From Streptomyces sp. MH60 (GTDB lineage Bacteria; Actinomycetota; Actinomycetes; Streptomycetales; Streptomycetaceae): a DNA stretch of 49,119 nucleotides. The position numbers were made by a program, and so were the translations under genes. Below, in pieces: positions 39,235 to 48,407 of the stretch. The stretch's first letter is position 1; every line of letters begins with the position of its first letter. The DNA lies in the NCBI RefSeq assembly GCF_002939385.1, contig NZ_MULI01000056.1:1-49119 (forward strand), read 5' to 3'. The notes beneath the pieces are model-generated. The model was not told where the DNA came from and searched no databases. It saw only the letters and a program-made list of their open reading frames with translations.

Positions 39235-40319
39235 GACGTACTCCGCGGCTGAGCAGGCTGCGCCGGGTGGTGCCCGAGGGACGCGGCGGCAGACCCGCGG
39301 ACGCCCGGGCCGCCCGGCCCGAACAGGCGCGCGGCGGCAAGCCGCGCCGCCGGGGCGCCCAGCCCAAGGTCGTCGCGCTGGGCGGCGGCATGGGTCTGTC
39401 CGCCTCGCTCGCCGCGCTGCGCCGGATCACCGGCGACCTCACCGCCGTCGTCACCGTCGCCGACGACGGCGGCTCCAGCGGACGCCTGCGCGACGAGCTG
39501 GGCGTCCTGCCGCCCGGCGACCTGCGCAAGGCGCTGGCCGCGCTGTGCGGCGACGACGACTGGGGCCAGACCTGGGCCCGCGTCATCCAGCACCGCTTCC
39601 AGTCCCAGGGCGACCTGCACGAACACGCGGTCGGCAATCTGCTGATCGTCGCCCTGTGGGAGCAGCTCGGCGACCACGTCCAGGCGCTGGACCTGGTAGG
39701 CAAGCTGCTAGGCGCGCACGGGCGGGTGCTGCCCATGTCCGCCGTCCCGCTGGAGCTCCAGGCCCTGGTCAGGGGCCACGACCCGGAGCGGCCCGACGCG
39801 GTGGACACCGTACGGGGGCAGGCGACCGTGGCGCTCACCCCCGGCGAGGTGCAGTCCGTGCACCTGGTGCCCAGCGACCCGCCGGCCGTCCACGAGGCGG
39901 TCGACGCCGTCCTGGACGCCGACTGGGTGGTGCTCGGCCCCGGCTCCTGGTTCTCCTCGGTCATTCCGCACCTGCTCGTGCCGGATCTGCTGGACGCGCT
40001 GGTCGAGACGAAGGCGCGCCGGGTGCTCTCGCTGAACCTCGCCCCGCAGCCCGGAGAAACTGAGGGCTTCTCCCCGCAGCGTCATTTGGAGGTTTTGGGA
40101 CGACACGCCCCTAAACTCGCCCTGGACGTGGTGCTGGCCGACGAGGCCGCCGTGCCCGACCGTGACTCGCTCACCGACGCCGCGAAACGGTTCGGCGCCG
40201 CGGTCGAACTGGCTCCGGTCGCCCGGACCGACGGGACCCCGAGGCACGACCCGGAGCTGCTGGCCGCCGCGTACGACCGTATTTTTCGGATGCATGGAAG
40301 GATCGGCCCATGGCGATGA
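39228..40319 (+). CDS. yvcK: YvcK/CofD-like protein (uridine diphosphate-sugar-binding regulator)
   Basis: The 363-residue protein has the CofD-like fold of YvcK. KVVALGGGMGLSASLAALRRITGDLTAVVTVADDGGSSGRLRDELGVLPPGDLRKAL is its glycine-rich nucleotide-sugar binding start, and HRFQSQGDLHEHAVGNLLIVAL follows. YvcK proteins bind UDP-sugars and help control cell-wall building and carbon flow. The N-terminal 45 residues are Arg/Pro-rich. Start ATG 39228 lies in the duplicated 11-mer and its end overlaps whiA by 10 nt. It is part of the uvrC-rapZ-yvcK-whiA run. Confidence 0.94.
   Translation: MTGRTPRLSRLRRVVPEGRGGRPADARAARPEQARGGKPRRRGAQPKVVALGGGMGLSASLAALRRITGDLTAVVTVADDGGSSGRLRDELGVLPPGDLRKALAALCGDDDWGQTWARVIQHRFQSQGDLHEHAVGNLLIVALWEQLGDHVQALDLVGKLLGAHGRVLPMSAVPLELQALVRGHDPERPDAVDTVRGQATVALTPGEVQSVHLVPSDPPAVHEAVDAVLDADWVVLGPGSWFSSVIPHLLVPDLLDALVETKARRVLSLNLAPQPGETEGFSPQRHLEVLGRHAPKLALDVVLADEAAVPDRDSLTDAAKRFGAAVELAPVARTDGTPRHDPELLAAAYDRIFRMHGRIGPWR
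40087..40120 (+). promoter_or_regulatory. Possible whiA promoter with a WhiA-type GACAC site
   Basis: Within the 3' part of yvcK there is a stretch of unusual low GC with GACAC (40102-40106) followed by TAAACT. WhiA of Streptomyces recognises GACAC, and whiA is known to be autoregulated from DNA inside the preceding gene. No good -35 box was found. Confidence 0.3.
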
Positions 40320-41299
40320 CGGCAGCGGTGAAGAGCGAGATCTCCCAGCTCCCCGTCACCCGGACCTGCTGCAGAAAGGCGGAGGTCTCCGCCGTCCTGC
40401 GGTTCGCCGGCGGCCTCCACCTGGTGAGCGGACGCATCGTGATCGAGGCGGAGCTGGACACCGGGAACGCGGCGCGACGGCTCAAGCGGGACATCCTGGA
40501 GATCTTCGGGCACAGCTCGGAGCTGATCGTGATGGCTCCGGGCGGGCTGCGCCGCGGTTCGCGTTTCGTCGTCCGGGTGGTCGCGGGCGGTGACCAGCTG
40601 GCCCGGCAGACCGGCCTCGTGGACGGCCGGGGACGCCCGATCCGGGGCCTGCCGCCGCAGGTGGTCTCGGGCGCCACCTGCGACGCCGAGGCCGCCTGGC
40701 GCGGGGCCTTCCTGGCACACGGCTCGCTGACCGAGCCCGGCCGCTCCTCCTCCCTGGAGGTGACCTGCCCGGGCCCCGAGGCGGCGCTCGCCCTGGTCGG
40801 CGCCGCCCGCAGGCTGTCGATCCCCGCCAAGGCCCGCGAGGTGCGCGGCGTGGACCGGGTCGTGGTCCGCGACGGCGACGCGATCGGCGCCCTGCTCACC
40901 CGGCTCGGCGCCCACGACTCGGTGCTGGCCTGGGAGGAGCGCAGGCTGCGGCGGGAGGTCCGCGCCACCGCCAACCGGCTCGCCAACTTCGACGACGCCA
41001 ACCTGCGCCGCTCCGCCCGCGCGGCCGTCGCCGCGGGCGCCCGGGTGCAGCGCGCCCTGGAGATCCTCGCCGACGACGTGCCCGAGCACCTCGCCGCCGC
41101 GGGGCGCCTGCGCATGGAGCACAAGCAGGCTTCCTTGGAGGAGCTGGGCGCCCTCGCCGACCCGCCGCTGACCAAGGACGCCGTCGCCGGACGCATCCGC
41201 CGCCTGCTGGCCATGGCCGACAAGCGGGCCTCGGACCTCGGCATCGCCGGTACGGACGCCAACCTCGGCGAGGAGCTGGCCGACAACCTGGTCGGCTGA
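40310..41299 (+). CDS. whiA: Sporulation transcription factor WhiA
   Basis: The 329-residue protein matches Streptomyces WhiA from the first residues (MAMTAAVKSEISQLPVTRTCCRKAEVSAVLRFAGGLHLVSGRIVIEAELDT). It combines an N-terminal LAGLIDADG homing-endonuclease-derived domain with a C-terminal helix-turn-helix (ALADPPLTKDAVAGRIRRLLAMADKRASDLGI). With WhiB it activates genes for sporulation septation, including ftsZ. The ATG at 40310 overlaps yvcK by 10 nt. An ATG two codons later is the alternative. It ends just before a strong terminator. Confidence 0.97.
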   Translation: MAMTAAVKSEISQLPVTRTCCRKAEVSAVLRFAGGLHLVSGRIVIEAELDTGNAARRLKRDILEIFGHSSELIVMAPGGLRRGSRFVVRVVAGGDQLARQTGLVDGRGRPIRGLPPQVVSGATCDAEAAWRGAFLAHGSLTEPGRSSSLEVTCPGPEAALALVGAARRLSIPAKAREVRGVDRVVVRDGDAIGALLTRLGAHDSVLAWEERRLRREVRATANRLANFDDANLRRSARAAVAAGARVQRALEILADDVPEHLAAAGRLRMEHKQASLEELGALADPPLTKDAVAGRIRRLLAMADKRASDLGIAGTDANLGEELADNLVG

Positions 41300-41323
41300 C
41301 CTGACCGGCAGGACCGCCAACGA

Positions 41324-41363
41324 GCCGGTGCCGACACCCACTTGGGTGACCGGCACCGGCTTT
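41324..41363 (+). terminator. Terminator after whiA
   Basis: GCCGGTGCCG (41324-41333) pairs with CGGCACCGGC (41351-41360), and an inner CACCC/GGGTG stem closes on ACTT. A TTT run follows, so this looks like an intrinsic terminator for the uvrC-to-whiA run. Confidence 0.85.
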
Positions 41364-41474
41364 CGCGTGTCCTTGCCGCACCCTTGACTCGATCATGAGC
41401 TGTCATGAGCCTGGCATCTGTTCGCCACTGTGGCGGACCCAGGCCTGTCGCACAGGCCCCATCCAGGGGGTTTC

Positions 41475-44456
41475 ATGAGACGAAGAGCGAGATCGATCCT
41501 CGCCGTCGGCGCGCTCCTGCTCGGCGGAGCGAGTTTCGCGCCCATCGCCCAGGCACAACCCGCGGACCCGGGGACCCCGGACGCGAACGAAGTGAAGGTC
41601 TACCGTGCCGACGTCACCCGGGAGCAGGTACCCCTGCTGCTGGCCGCCGGCCAGGACGGCCACGAACTCGGCGAGCGGGTACCCGCCCGGGGTACGGCCG
41701 CCGTCGAGCTGTACCTCACCGGGAAACAGGCCGGCACGCTGGAGAAGCAGGGCGTCGACCTCACCGAGCACGCCCTGTCCACCCAGGCCGAGAAGCGGGT
41801 CGAGAGCGCCGCCGACGGCGTCTTCCGCCCCTACAGCGGCAGCGGCGGACTGCGCGAGGAGATCCTGCGGACCGCTCAGGAGAACCCCGGCCTGACCAAG
41901 GTCGTCTCCATCGGGAAGACCGTGAAGGGCCAGGACATCCTGGCGCTCAAGCTCACCAAGCACGCGAAGAAGTCCAAGGACGGCTCCAAGCCGTCCGTCC
42001 TCTACATGTCCAACCAGCACGCGCGCGAGTGGATCACCCCGGAGATGACCCGGCGGCTGATGCACCACTACCTGGACAACTACGAGAAGGACCGGCGGAT
42101 CAGGCAGATCGTCGACTCCACCGAGCTGTGGTTCGTCCTGTCGGCCAACCCCGACGGCTACGACTACACCTTCGAGAGCACCGACAACCGCCTCTGGCGC
42201 AAGAACCTGCGCGACGTCAACGGCGACGGCACCATCGGCACCGGCGACGGCGTCGACCTCAACCGCAACTTCGCCTACAAGTGGGGCTACGACGACGAGG
42301 GCTCGTCCCCCAACCCCACCAGCGAGACCTACCGCGGCGCGAGCCCCGGCTCCGAGCCCGAGACCAAGGCACTCGACGCCTTCCAGAAGCGGATCGGCTT
42401 CACGTACGGCATCAACTACCACTCCGCCGCCGAACTCCTCCTCTACGGCGTCGGCTGGCAGGTGGCCACCAACACCCCGGACGACGTCCTCTACAAGGCG
42501 CTGGCCGGGACCCCCGACAACTCCGCGATCCCCGGCTACCACCCGCAGGTCTCCTCGGAGCTGTACACCACCAACGGCGAGGCCGACGGGCACGCGGCCA
42601 ACGTCAACGGCATGGCGATGTTCACCCCGGAGATGTCGACCTGTCAGACGGCCTCCGACGTGGACCCCGACGACCAGTGGAACGCGCGCGACTGCCAGTC
42701 GGGCTTCAACTTCCCCGACGACGAGAAGCTGATCCAGCAGGAGTTCGCCAAGAACGTCCCGTTCGCGCTCTCCGTCGCCGAGACCGCCGCCCACCCCGAC
42801 CGGCCGTCCTCCTCGGTCGGCCTGGACGCCGCCGACTTCACCCCGGCCCCCTTCACCACCTCCTACGCGCGCGGCGCCGACCAGGAGGTCTCCGTCGTCG
42901 TCCGCAAGTCCGTGCGCGACAAGGAGCTGAGGTACCGCGTCAACGGCGGACGCACGCACGACGCGGCGCTGCGGCCCTGGCGGGGCGGCGAGACGTACGG
43001 CGGTGAGGACAACCTCTACTTCGACGAGTACCGCGCCGAGGTCAGGGGCGCCGGTCCCGGCGACCGCGTCGAGGTCTGGTTCAGCGGCGAGACGCCGCGG
43101 GGAAGCCACGACCGGCACGGGAAGCACGGCAAGCGCACCGAGAGCGAGCACTTCACGTACACGGTCGCCGAGCGGCCCCGCGCCGACGTCCTCGTCGTCG
43201 CCGAGGAGGGCGCGAAGGCCACCCAGACGCAGACGTACGTCGACGCGCTCAAGGCCGACGGCCGGCGCGCCGCCGTCTGGGACGTCGCCACGCAGGGCGC
43301 TCCCGACGCGCTCGGCGTCCTCGGCCACTTCGGCACCGTCGTCCACTACACGGGCGCCGCGGTGCCCGGCAACGCCACCCAGCTCCAGCTGCGCGCCTTC
43401 CTCAACGAGGGCGGCAAGCTGATCGAGGCCGGCGAGCAGGCCGGCGGTGAGGTCGACCTCGGCGGCGGCACCCTCTCCGACGACTTCAGCCAGTACTACC
43501 TGGGCGCCTACACCCGCACCTCGACCTCCGGCGCCACCGGCTTCACCGGCTCCGGCAGGCTCGACAAGGCGGGCGGCACCCTCGGCGACGTCCCCGGCAA
43601 CCCGCTGGACGCCGCCGGGACCTACAGCGTGACCTCCGACGAGCTGGACCCCGACACCTACCCGCAGTTCGCGAGCGAGGGCGCCGGGAAGTTCGCCGGG
43701 ACGGTCAACCCGTACGGGCCCTACGCGGGGGAGTGGATGGCCGCCGCCGTCCACACCGACGACTCGTACAAGCGCCTGACCCGCACCGTCGACCTCACCG
43801 GTGTCACCGCCGCCGACCGTCCCACGCTCCGCACCCAGCTGCTGTGGGACACCGAACGCGGCTACGACCACGCCCTGGTCGAGGCGCACACCACCGGCGC
43901 CGACGACTGGACCACGCTCCCCGAGGCGAACGGCGCCACCGGCACGGCCGTGCCCGCGGAGTGCGCGGCCGGGTTCTACATGGGCGAGCACCCGTGGCTC
44001 GGGCACTACCTGACCCAGTCCGACGAGGGCTGCGCCGCCACCGGCACCACCGGTCAGTGGAACAGCCTCACCGGCTCCTCCGGCGGCTGGAAGCAGGTCG
44101 AGTTCGACCTGAGCGCCTACGCCGGGAAGTCCGTCGAGCTGTCGCTCGCCTATGTCACCGACCCCGGCAGCGGCGGCCGCGGCGTCCTCGCCGACGAGGC
44201 CTCCCTGGTCGTCGGGGGCACGGCGACGCAGACCGAGGGCTTCGAGACCTCGCTGGGCGCCTGGCGGGTCTCCGGACCGCCCGAGGGCAGTCCCGCCGTC
44301 CTGAAGGACTGGACCCGCACCGGGACGCTGTTCCAGACCTACGGCGCGGTCACCACGGACGACACCGTGCTGCTGGGCTTCGGCCTGGAGCACCTCGCCG
44401 GACCCGCCGCCCGCGCGGCACTGGTCCGGCAGGCGCTGCATGCCCTGGACGAGTGA
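41475..44456 (+). CDS. Secreted M14 zinc carboxypeptidase with C-terminal accessory domains
   Basis: The 993-residue precursor starts with a signal peptide (MRRRARSILAVGALLLGGASFAPIAQA). A propeptide-like region of about 90 residues leads to the M14 domain (about 120-450). In it SNQHAREWITPE gives the first zinc His and Glu, LNRNFAYKWG the substrate Arg region, and NYHSAAELLLY the third zinc ligand. The C-terminal half has an adhesive, beta-rich character (long Asp/Gly/Thr tracts, GWKQVEFDLSAYAGKSVELSLAYVTDPGSGG) like the accessory domain of immune-inhibitor A-type secreted peptidases. It would degrade peptides outside the cell. It lies just after the whiA terminator with its own TTGACT-containing upstream region. 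Confidence 0.92.
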   Translation: MRRRARSILAVGALLLGGASFAPIAQAQPADPGTPDANEVKVYRADVTREQVPLLLAAGQDGHELGERVPARGTAAVELYLTGKQAGTLEKQGVDLTEHALSTQAEKRVESAADGVFRPYSGSGGLREEILRTAQENPGLTKVVSIGKTVKGQDILALKLTKHAKKSKDGSKPSVLYMSNQHAREWITPEMTRRLMHHYLDNYEKDRRIRQIVDSTELWFVLSANPDGYDYTFESTDNRLWRKNLRDVNGDGTIGTGDGVDLNRNFAYKWGYDDEGSSPNPTSETYRGASPGSEPETKALDAFQKRIGFTYGINYHSAAELLLYGVGWQVATNTPDDVLYKALAGTPDNSAIPGYHPQVSSELYTTNGEADGHAANVNGMAMFTPEMSTCQTASDVDPDDQWNARDCQSGFNFPDDEKLIQQEFAKNVPFALSVAETAAHPDRPSSSVGLDAADFTPAPFTTSYARGADQEVSVVVRKSVRDKELRYRVNGGRTHDAALRPWRGGETYGGEDNLYFDEYRAEVRGAGPGDRVEVWFSGETPRGSHDRHGKHGKRTESEHFTYTVAERPRADVLVVAEEGAKATQTQTYVDALKADGRRAAVWDVATQGAPDALGVLGHFGTVVHYTGAAVPGNATQLQLRAFLNEGGKLIEAGEQAGGEVDLGGGTLSDDFSQYYLGAYTRTSTSGATGFTGSGRLDKAGGTLGDVPGNPLDAAGTYSVTSDELDPDTYPQFASEGAGKFAGTVNPYGPYAGEWMAAAVHTDDSYKRLTRTVDLTGVTAADRPTLRTQLLWDTERGYDHALVEAHTTGADDWTTLPEANGATGTAVPAECAAGFYMGEHPWLGHYLTQSDEGCAATGTTGQWNSLTGSSGGWKQVEFDLSAYAGKSVELSLAYVTDPGSGGRGVLADEASLVVGGTATQTEGFETSLGAWRVSGPPEGSPAVLKDWTRTGTLFQTYGAVTTDDTVLLGFGLEHLAGPAARAALVRQALHALDE

Positions 44457-44518
44457 ATTCCGGTGTACGGGGGACTGACCCGGTGTAGCCACATCGGGTG
44501 ATCGGTCCCCGTCGCCCG

Positions 44519-44556
44519 GGGCGGTCCGTACCCCTACTGGCGGGTACGGACCGCCC
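44519..44556. terminator. Terminator after the carboxypeptidase gene
   Basis: GGGCGGTCCGTACCC (44519-44533) is perfectly complementary to GGGTACGGACCGCCC (44542-44556) with an 8-nt loop. The 15-bp stem separates the carboxypeptidase gene from gap. Confidence 0.9.
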
Positions 44557-44683
44557 TGCCGGGTATGGGCCGTCTCGATGTCACCCCCGACGCCGTAGGG
44601 AGGTAGGGTCGGAGGTGGTCGGGGACATCCCAAATACAGCTCGCCGGCACATCGGGCCGGCGTACCAACGAGGAGATCGGTTC

Positions 44684-45694
44684 GTGACGATCCGCGTAGG
44701 CATCAACGGCTTTGGCCGCATCGGTCGCAACTACTTCCGCGCGCTGCTGGAGCAGGGTGCGGACATCGAGATCGTGGCTGTCAACGACCTGGGTGACACC
44801 GCGACCACCGCCCACCTGCTGAAGTACGACACCATCCTCGGCCGCCTCAAGGCGGAGGTCTCGCACACCGAGGACACCATCACCGTCGACGGCAGGACCA
44901 TCAAGGTCCTCTCCGAGCGCAACCCGGCCGACATCCCGTGGGGCGAGCTGGGCGTCGACATCGTGATCGAGTCGACCGGCATCTTCACGAAGAAGGCGGA
45001 CGCGGAGAAGCACATCGCCGGTGGCGCGAAGAAGGTCCTCATCTCGGCTCCGGCCAAGGACGAGGACATCACCATCGTGATGGGCGTCAACCAGGAAAAG
45101 TACGACCCGGCGAACCACCACGTCATCTCCAACGCCTCCTGCACCACCAACTGTGTGGCGCCGATGGCCAAGGTCCTCGACGAGAACTTCGGCATCGTCA
45201 AGGGCCTGATGACGACGGTCCACGCGTACACGAACGACCAGCGCATCCTGGACTTCCCGCACAAGGACCTGCGCCGCGCCCGTGCCGCCGCGGAGAACAT
45301 CATCCCGACCACCACGGGTGCCGCCAAGGCCACCGCGCTGGTCCTGCCGCAGCTCAAGGGCAAGCTCGACGGCATCGCGATGCGCGTCCCGGTCCCGACC
45401 GGCTCGGCCACTGACCTGGTCGTGGAGCTTCAGCGCGAGGTCACCAAGGACGAGGTCAACGCCGCGTTCAAGAAGGCCGCCGACGACGGCGACCTCAAGG
45501 GCTACCTGTTCTACACCGAGGACGCGATCGTCTCCTCGGACATCGTCGGCGACCCGGCCTCCTGCACCTTCGACTCGTCCCTGACCATGGTCCAGGACGG
45601 CAAGTCGGTGAAGATCCTCGGCTGGTACGACAACGAGTGGGGCTACTCGAACCGCCTCGTCGACCTCACGGTCTTCGTCGGCAACCAGCTCTGA
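44684..45694 (+). CDS. gap: Glyceraldehyde-3-phosphate dehydrogenase, type I
   Basis: The 336-residue protein has the GAPDH Rossmann start (MTIRVGINGFGRIGRNYFRALLEQ) and the catalytic loop SNASCTTNCVAPMAKVLDENFGI with Cys153. The His of the HAYTNDQ block and the C-terminal WYDNEWGYSNRLVDL signature follow. It converts glyceraldehyde-3-phosphate and phosphate to 1,3-bisphosphoglycerate with NAD+. The GTG start is preceded by GAGGAGA. It leads the gap-pgk-tpiA-secG glycolysis run, but a terminator-like hairpin follows it. Confidence 0.98.
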   Translation: MTIRVGINGFGRIGRNYFRALLEQGADIEIVAVNDLGDTATTAHLLKYDTILGRLKAEVSHTEDTITVDGRTIKVLSERNPADIPWGELGVDIVIESTGIFTKKADAEKHIAGGAKKVLISAPAKDEDITIVMGVNQEKYDPANHHVISNASCTTNCVAPMAKVLDENFGIVKGLMTTVHAYTNDQRILDFPHKDLRRARAAAENIIPTTTGAAKATALVLPQLKGKLDGIAMRVPVPTGSATDLVVELQREVTKDEVNAAFKKAADDGDLKGYLFYTEDAIVSSDIVGDPASCTFDSSLTMVQDGKSVKILGWYDNEWGYSNRLVDLTVFVGNQL

Positions 45695-45724
45695 TCGACT
45701 TCAGCAAGGCACCTCGATGCGGTA

Positions 45725-45766
45725 GCAGGGCTCGGACAGCGCAAGGTCGCGCTGCCCGGGCCCTGC
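45725..45766 (+). terminator. Hairpin between gap and pgk
   Basis: GCAGGGC, CGG and CAGCGC (45725-45742) pair with GCGCTG, CCG and GCCCTGC (45749-45766) around a 6-nt loop, with two single mismatches. It can reduce transcription from gap into pgk. Confidence 0.75.
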
Positions 45767-45828
45767 GTCGCGTCCGCCGCCACCAGTCCTCGTAGGATCA
45801 CGAGCGATCCGAGAACCCAGGAGCCCTC

Positions 45829-47040
45829 TTGAAGACGATCGACGAACTGCTCTCCGAAGGCGTCGCGGGCAAGCGCGTCTTCGTCCGCGCCGACCTGAAC
45901 GTCCCGCTGGACGGCACCGCCATCACCGACGACGGCCGCATCCGCGCCGTGGTGCCCACCGTCAAGGCCCTGGCCGACGCCGGCGCCCGCGTGATCGTGG
46001 CCTCGCACCTGGGCCGCCCCAAGGGCGCCCCGGACCCCGCCTTCTCCCTCGCCCCGGCCGCCGCCCGTCTCGGTGAACTGCTCGGCACCGACGTCGCCTT
46101 CGCCGAGGACACGGTCGGCAGCTCCGCCGAGGCCGTCGTCTCCGGCCTCGCCGACGGCCAGGTGGCCGTCATCGAGAACCTGCGCTTCAACGCGGGCGAG
46201 ACCAGCAAGGACGACGCCGAGCGCGCCGCCTTCGCCGACAAGCTGGCCGGCCTCGCGGACGTCTACGTCGGCGACGGCTTCGGCGCGGTGCACCGCAAGC
46301 ACGCGTCCGTCTTCGACCTGCCGAAGCGGCTCCCGCACTACGCCGGGTACCTCATCGCCACCGAGGTCGGCGTACTCAAGAAGCTCACCGACGACGTGCG
46401 GCGCCCCTACGTCGTCGCCCTCGGCGGCGCCAAGGTCTCCGACAAGCTCGCCGTCATCGACCAGCTGCTCGGCAAGGCCGACCGGCTGCTCATCGGCGGC
46501 GGCATGGCGTACACCTTCCTCAAGGCCAAGGGGCACGAGGTCGGCATCTCCCTGCTCCAGGAGGACCAGGTCCCGGCGGTCCAGGAGTACATCGAGCGCG
46601 CCGAGAAGAACGGCGTCGAGCTGGTCCTGCCCGTCGACGTGCTGGTCGCGGGCGAGTTCCCCGACCTCAAGACGAAGGCCCCGGCCAACCCCACCACCGT
46701 CGCCGCGGACGCCATCCCGGCCGACCAGGAGGGTCTGGACATCGGTCCCGAGACCCGCAAGCTGTACGCATCGAAGCTCGCCGACGCCGCCACCGTCTTC
46801 TGGAACGGCCCCATGGGCGTCTTCGAGCACCCCGACTACGCCGAGGGCACCAAAGCGGTCGCCCAGGCCCTCGTCGACGCCCCGGGCTTCACCGTGGTCG
46901 GCGGCGGCGACTCCGCCGCGGCCGTGCGCACGCTCGGCTTCGACGAGAACGCATTCGGCCACATCTCGACCGGCGGCGGCGCCTCCCTCGAATACCTCGA
47001 GGGCAAGACGCTCCCCGGCCTCGCCGCACTGGAGGACTGA
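45829..47040 (+). CDS. pgk: Phosphoglycerate kinase
   Basis: The 403-residue protein starts at an unusual TTG, placed 6 nt after CAGGAG. It has the PGK signature KRVFVRADLNVPLD, VIVASHLGRPKG, and the C-terminal nucleotide-binding GGGDSAAAVRTLGFDENAFGHISTGGGASLEYLEG. It makes ATP from 1,3-bisphosphoglycerate, forming 3-phosphoglycerate. It is followed by tpiA after 5 bp, so the two are in one transcript, with a likely promoter (TAGGAT at 45794) in front. Confidence 0.97.
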   Translation: MKTIDELLSEGVAGKRVFVRADLNVPLDGTAITDDGRIRAVVPTVKALADAGARVIVASHLGRPKGAPDPAFSLAPAAARLGELLGTDVAFAEDTVGSSAEAVVSGLADGQVAVIENLRFNAGETSKDDAERAAFADKLAGLADVYVGDGFGAVHRKHASVFDLPKRLPHYAGYLIATEVGVLKKLTDDVRRPYVVALGGAKVSDKLAVIDQLLGKADRLLIGGGMAYTFLKAKGHEVGISLLQEDQVPAVQEYIERAEKNGVELVLPVDVLVAGEFPDLKTKAPANPTTVAADAIPADQEGLDIGPETRKLYASKLADAATVFWNGPMGVFEHPDYAEGTKAVAQALVDAPGFTVVGGGDSAAAVRTLGFDENAFGHISTGGGASLEYLEGKTLPGLAALED

Positions 47041-47045
47041 CCCCG

Positions 47046-47822
47046 ATGACCACCCGCACGCCGCTGATGGCGGGCAACTGGAAGATGAACCTCAACCACC
47101 TCGAGGCCATCGCCCACGTCCAGAAGCTCGCCTTCGCCCTCGCGGACAAGGACTACGACGCTGTCGAGGTCGCCGTCCTCGCCCCCTTCACCGACCTGCG
47201 CTCCGTGCAGACCCTGGTCGACGGCGACAAGCTCAAGATCAAGTACGGCGCCCAGGACATCTCCGCGTACGACGGCGGCGCCTACACCGGCGAGATCTCG
47301 GGCCCCATGCTGGCCAAGCTGAAGTGCACGTACGTGGCCGTCGGCCACTCCGAGCGCCGGCAGTACCACGCCGAGACCGACGAGATCGTGAACGCCAAGG
47401 TCAAGGCCGCCTACAAGCACGGCCTGACCCCGATCCTGTGCGTCGGCGAGGAGCTGGACGTCCGCGAGGCGGGCAACCACGTCGAGCACACCCTCGCCCA
47501 GGTCGAGGGCGGTCTCAAGGACCTCCCGGCCGAGCAGGCCGAGACCGTCGTGATCGCCTACGAGCCCGTGTGGGCCATCGGCACGGGCAAGGTCTGCGGC
47601 GCCGACGACGCCCAGGAGGTCTGCGCGGCGATCCGCGGCAAGCTCGCCGAGCTGTACTCCCAGGAGCTGGCCGACAAGGTCCGCATCCAGTACGGCGGCT
47701 CGGTCAAGTCCGGCAACGTCGCCGAGATCATGGCGAAGCCCGACATCGACGGTGCCCTGGTCGGCGGTGCCTCGCTGGACTCGGACGAGTTCGTCAAGAT
47801 CGTCCGCTTCCGCGACCAGTAG
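47046..47822 (+). CDS. tpiA: Triose-phosphate isomerase
   Basis: The 258-residue protein shows TIM's substrate Lys (MAGNWKMNLN), the VGHSERRQYHAE block with the catalytic His, YEPVWAIGTGK with the catalytic Glu, and IQYGGSVKSGN with the phosphate loop. It interconverts glyceraldehyde-3-phosphate and dihydroxyacetone phosphate. It starts five bases after the pgk stop and depends on the same promoter. Confidence 0.98.
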   Translation: MTTRTPLMAGNWKMNLNHLEAIAHVQKLAFALADKDYDAVEVAVLAPFTDLRSVQTLVDGDKLKIKYGAQDISAYDGGAYTGEISGPMLAKLKCTYVAVGHSERRQYHAETDEIVNAKVKAAYKHGLTPILCVGEELDVREAGNHVEHTLAQVEGGLKDLPAEQAETVVIAYEPVWAIGTGKVCGADDAQEVCAAIRGKLAELYSQELADKVRIQYGGSVKSGNVAEIMAKPDIDGALVGGASLDSDEFVKIVRFRDQ

Positions 47823-47889
47823 CCGGCGACTGGTCGAGAGGCAGATCGACCGGTGAGTATGCGCTAGCGGCGATACGTCGTACCCTTGC

Positions 47890-47922
47890 GGGGGCATGGT
47901 GGCCTGCTGTCACCCTGCCCCC
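47890..47922 (+). terminator. Hairpin between tpiA and secG
   Basis: GGGGGC and GGTG (47890-47901) pair with CACC and GCCCCC (47911-47922), with a small internal bulge. It may be a terminator for the glycolysis run or part of the secG leader. Confidence 0.65.
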
Positions 47923-47957
47923 GTCGTTCATCCGAATCCGAGGAAGTTGGTCCAGCC

Positions 47958-48194
47958 GTGGTTTTGGGGTTCTCGATCGCCCTGATCGTCTTCAGCCTGC
48001 TGCTGATGCTGCTGGTGCTGATGCACAAGGGGAAGGGCGGCGGCCTCTCCGACATGTTCGGTGGCGGCATGCAGTCGTCCGTCGGCGGCTCCTCGGTCGC
48101 CGAGCGCAACCTCGACCGGATCACCGTGGTGGTCGGTCTGTGCTGGTTCGCCTGCATCATGGTGCTCGGCCTGATGATGAAAGCCAACAACTGA
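47958..48194 (+). CDS. secG: Preprotein translocase subunit SecG
   Basis: The 78-residue protein has two transmembrane helices (LGFSIALIVFSLLLMLLVLMH and ITVVVGLCWFACIMVLGLMM). Between them lies the conserved SecG loop (KGKGGGLSDMFGGGMQSSVGGSSVAERNLDR). SecG joins SecY and SecE in the translocation channel. The GTG start (47958) is preceded by AGGAAG. An upstream in-frame ATG at 47886 would run through the hairpin and is unlikely. The tpiA-secG order is typical of Streptomyces. Confidence 0.95.
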   Translation: MVLGFSIALIVFSLLLMLLVLMHKGKGGGLSDMFGGGMQSSVGGSSVAERNLDRITVVVGLCWFACIMVLGLMMKANN

Positions 48195-48230
48195 CCGGTC
48201 GCACCGACCCGTCACACACTTGTGCACGTA

Positions 48231-48279
48231 AAGCCCCATGTCCGGTACGCGCCTCACCGCGCCGCCTATCATGGGGCTT
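48231..48279 (+). promoter_or_regulatory. 10-bp inverted repeat in the secG-rbpA intergenic region
   Basis: AAGCCCCATG (48231-48240) and CATGGGGCTT (48270-48279) are perfect reverse complements 29 bp apart, with a TATCAT -10-like box at the right arm. The 213-bp gap also holds a short TGGAG/CTCCA hairpin (48292-48308) and TAGACT (48336-48341). It likely ends secG transcription or controls the next gene. Confidence 0.5.
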
Positions 48280-48407
48280 GCGTCTGCGCACTGGAGCTTG
48301 TAACTCCAATCACTAGACGCGCGTTGGGCCTTACGTAGACTGAGGCGCTCGCAGTGAAGCGAAACGCCGACTCGCTTCGCGGCACCATCACGCAGGGAGT
48401 TACGACC

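Noticed and set aside
41403..44633. 1076-codon open frame opposite the carboxypeptidase gene
   Set aside because: The plus strand encodes a signal peptide and M14 zinc motifs; the minus frame is low-complexity.
47886..47957. Longer secG start at ATG 47886
   Set aside because: The extra residues would read through a hairpin and lack SecG similarity; GTG 47958 gives the normal length.
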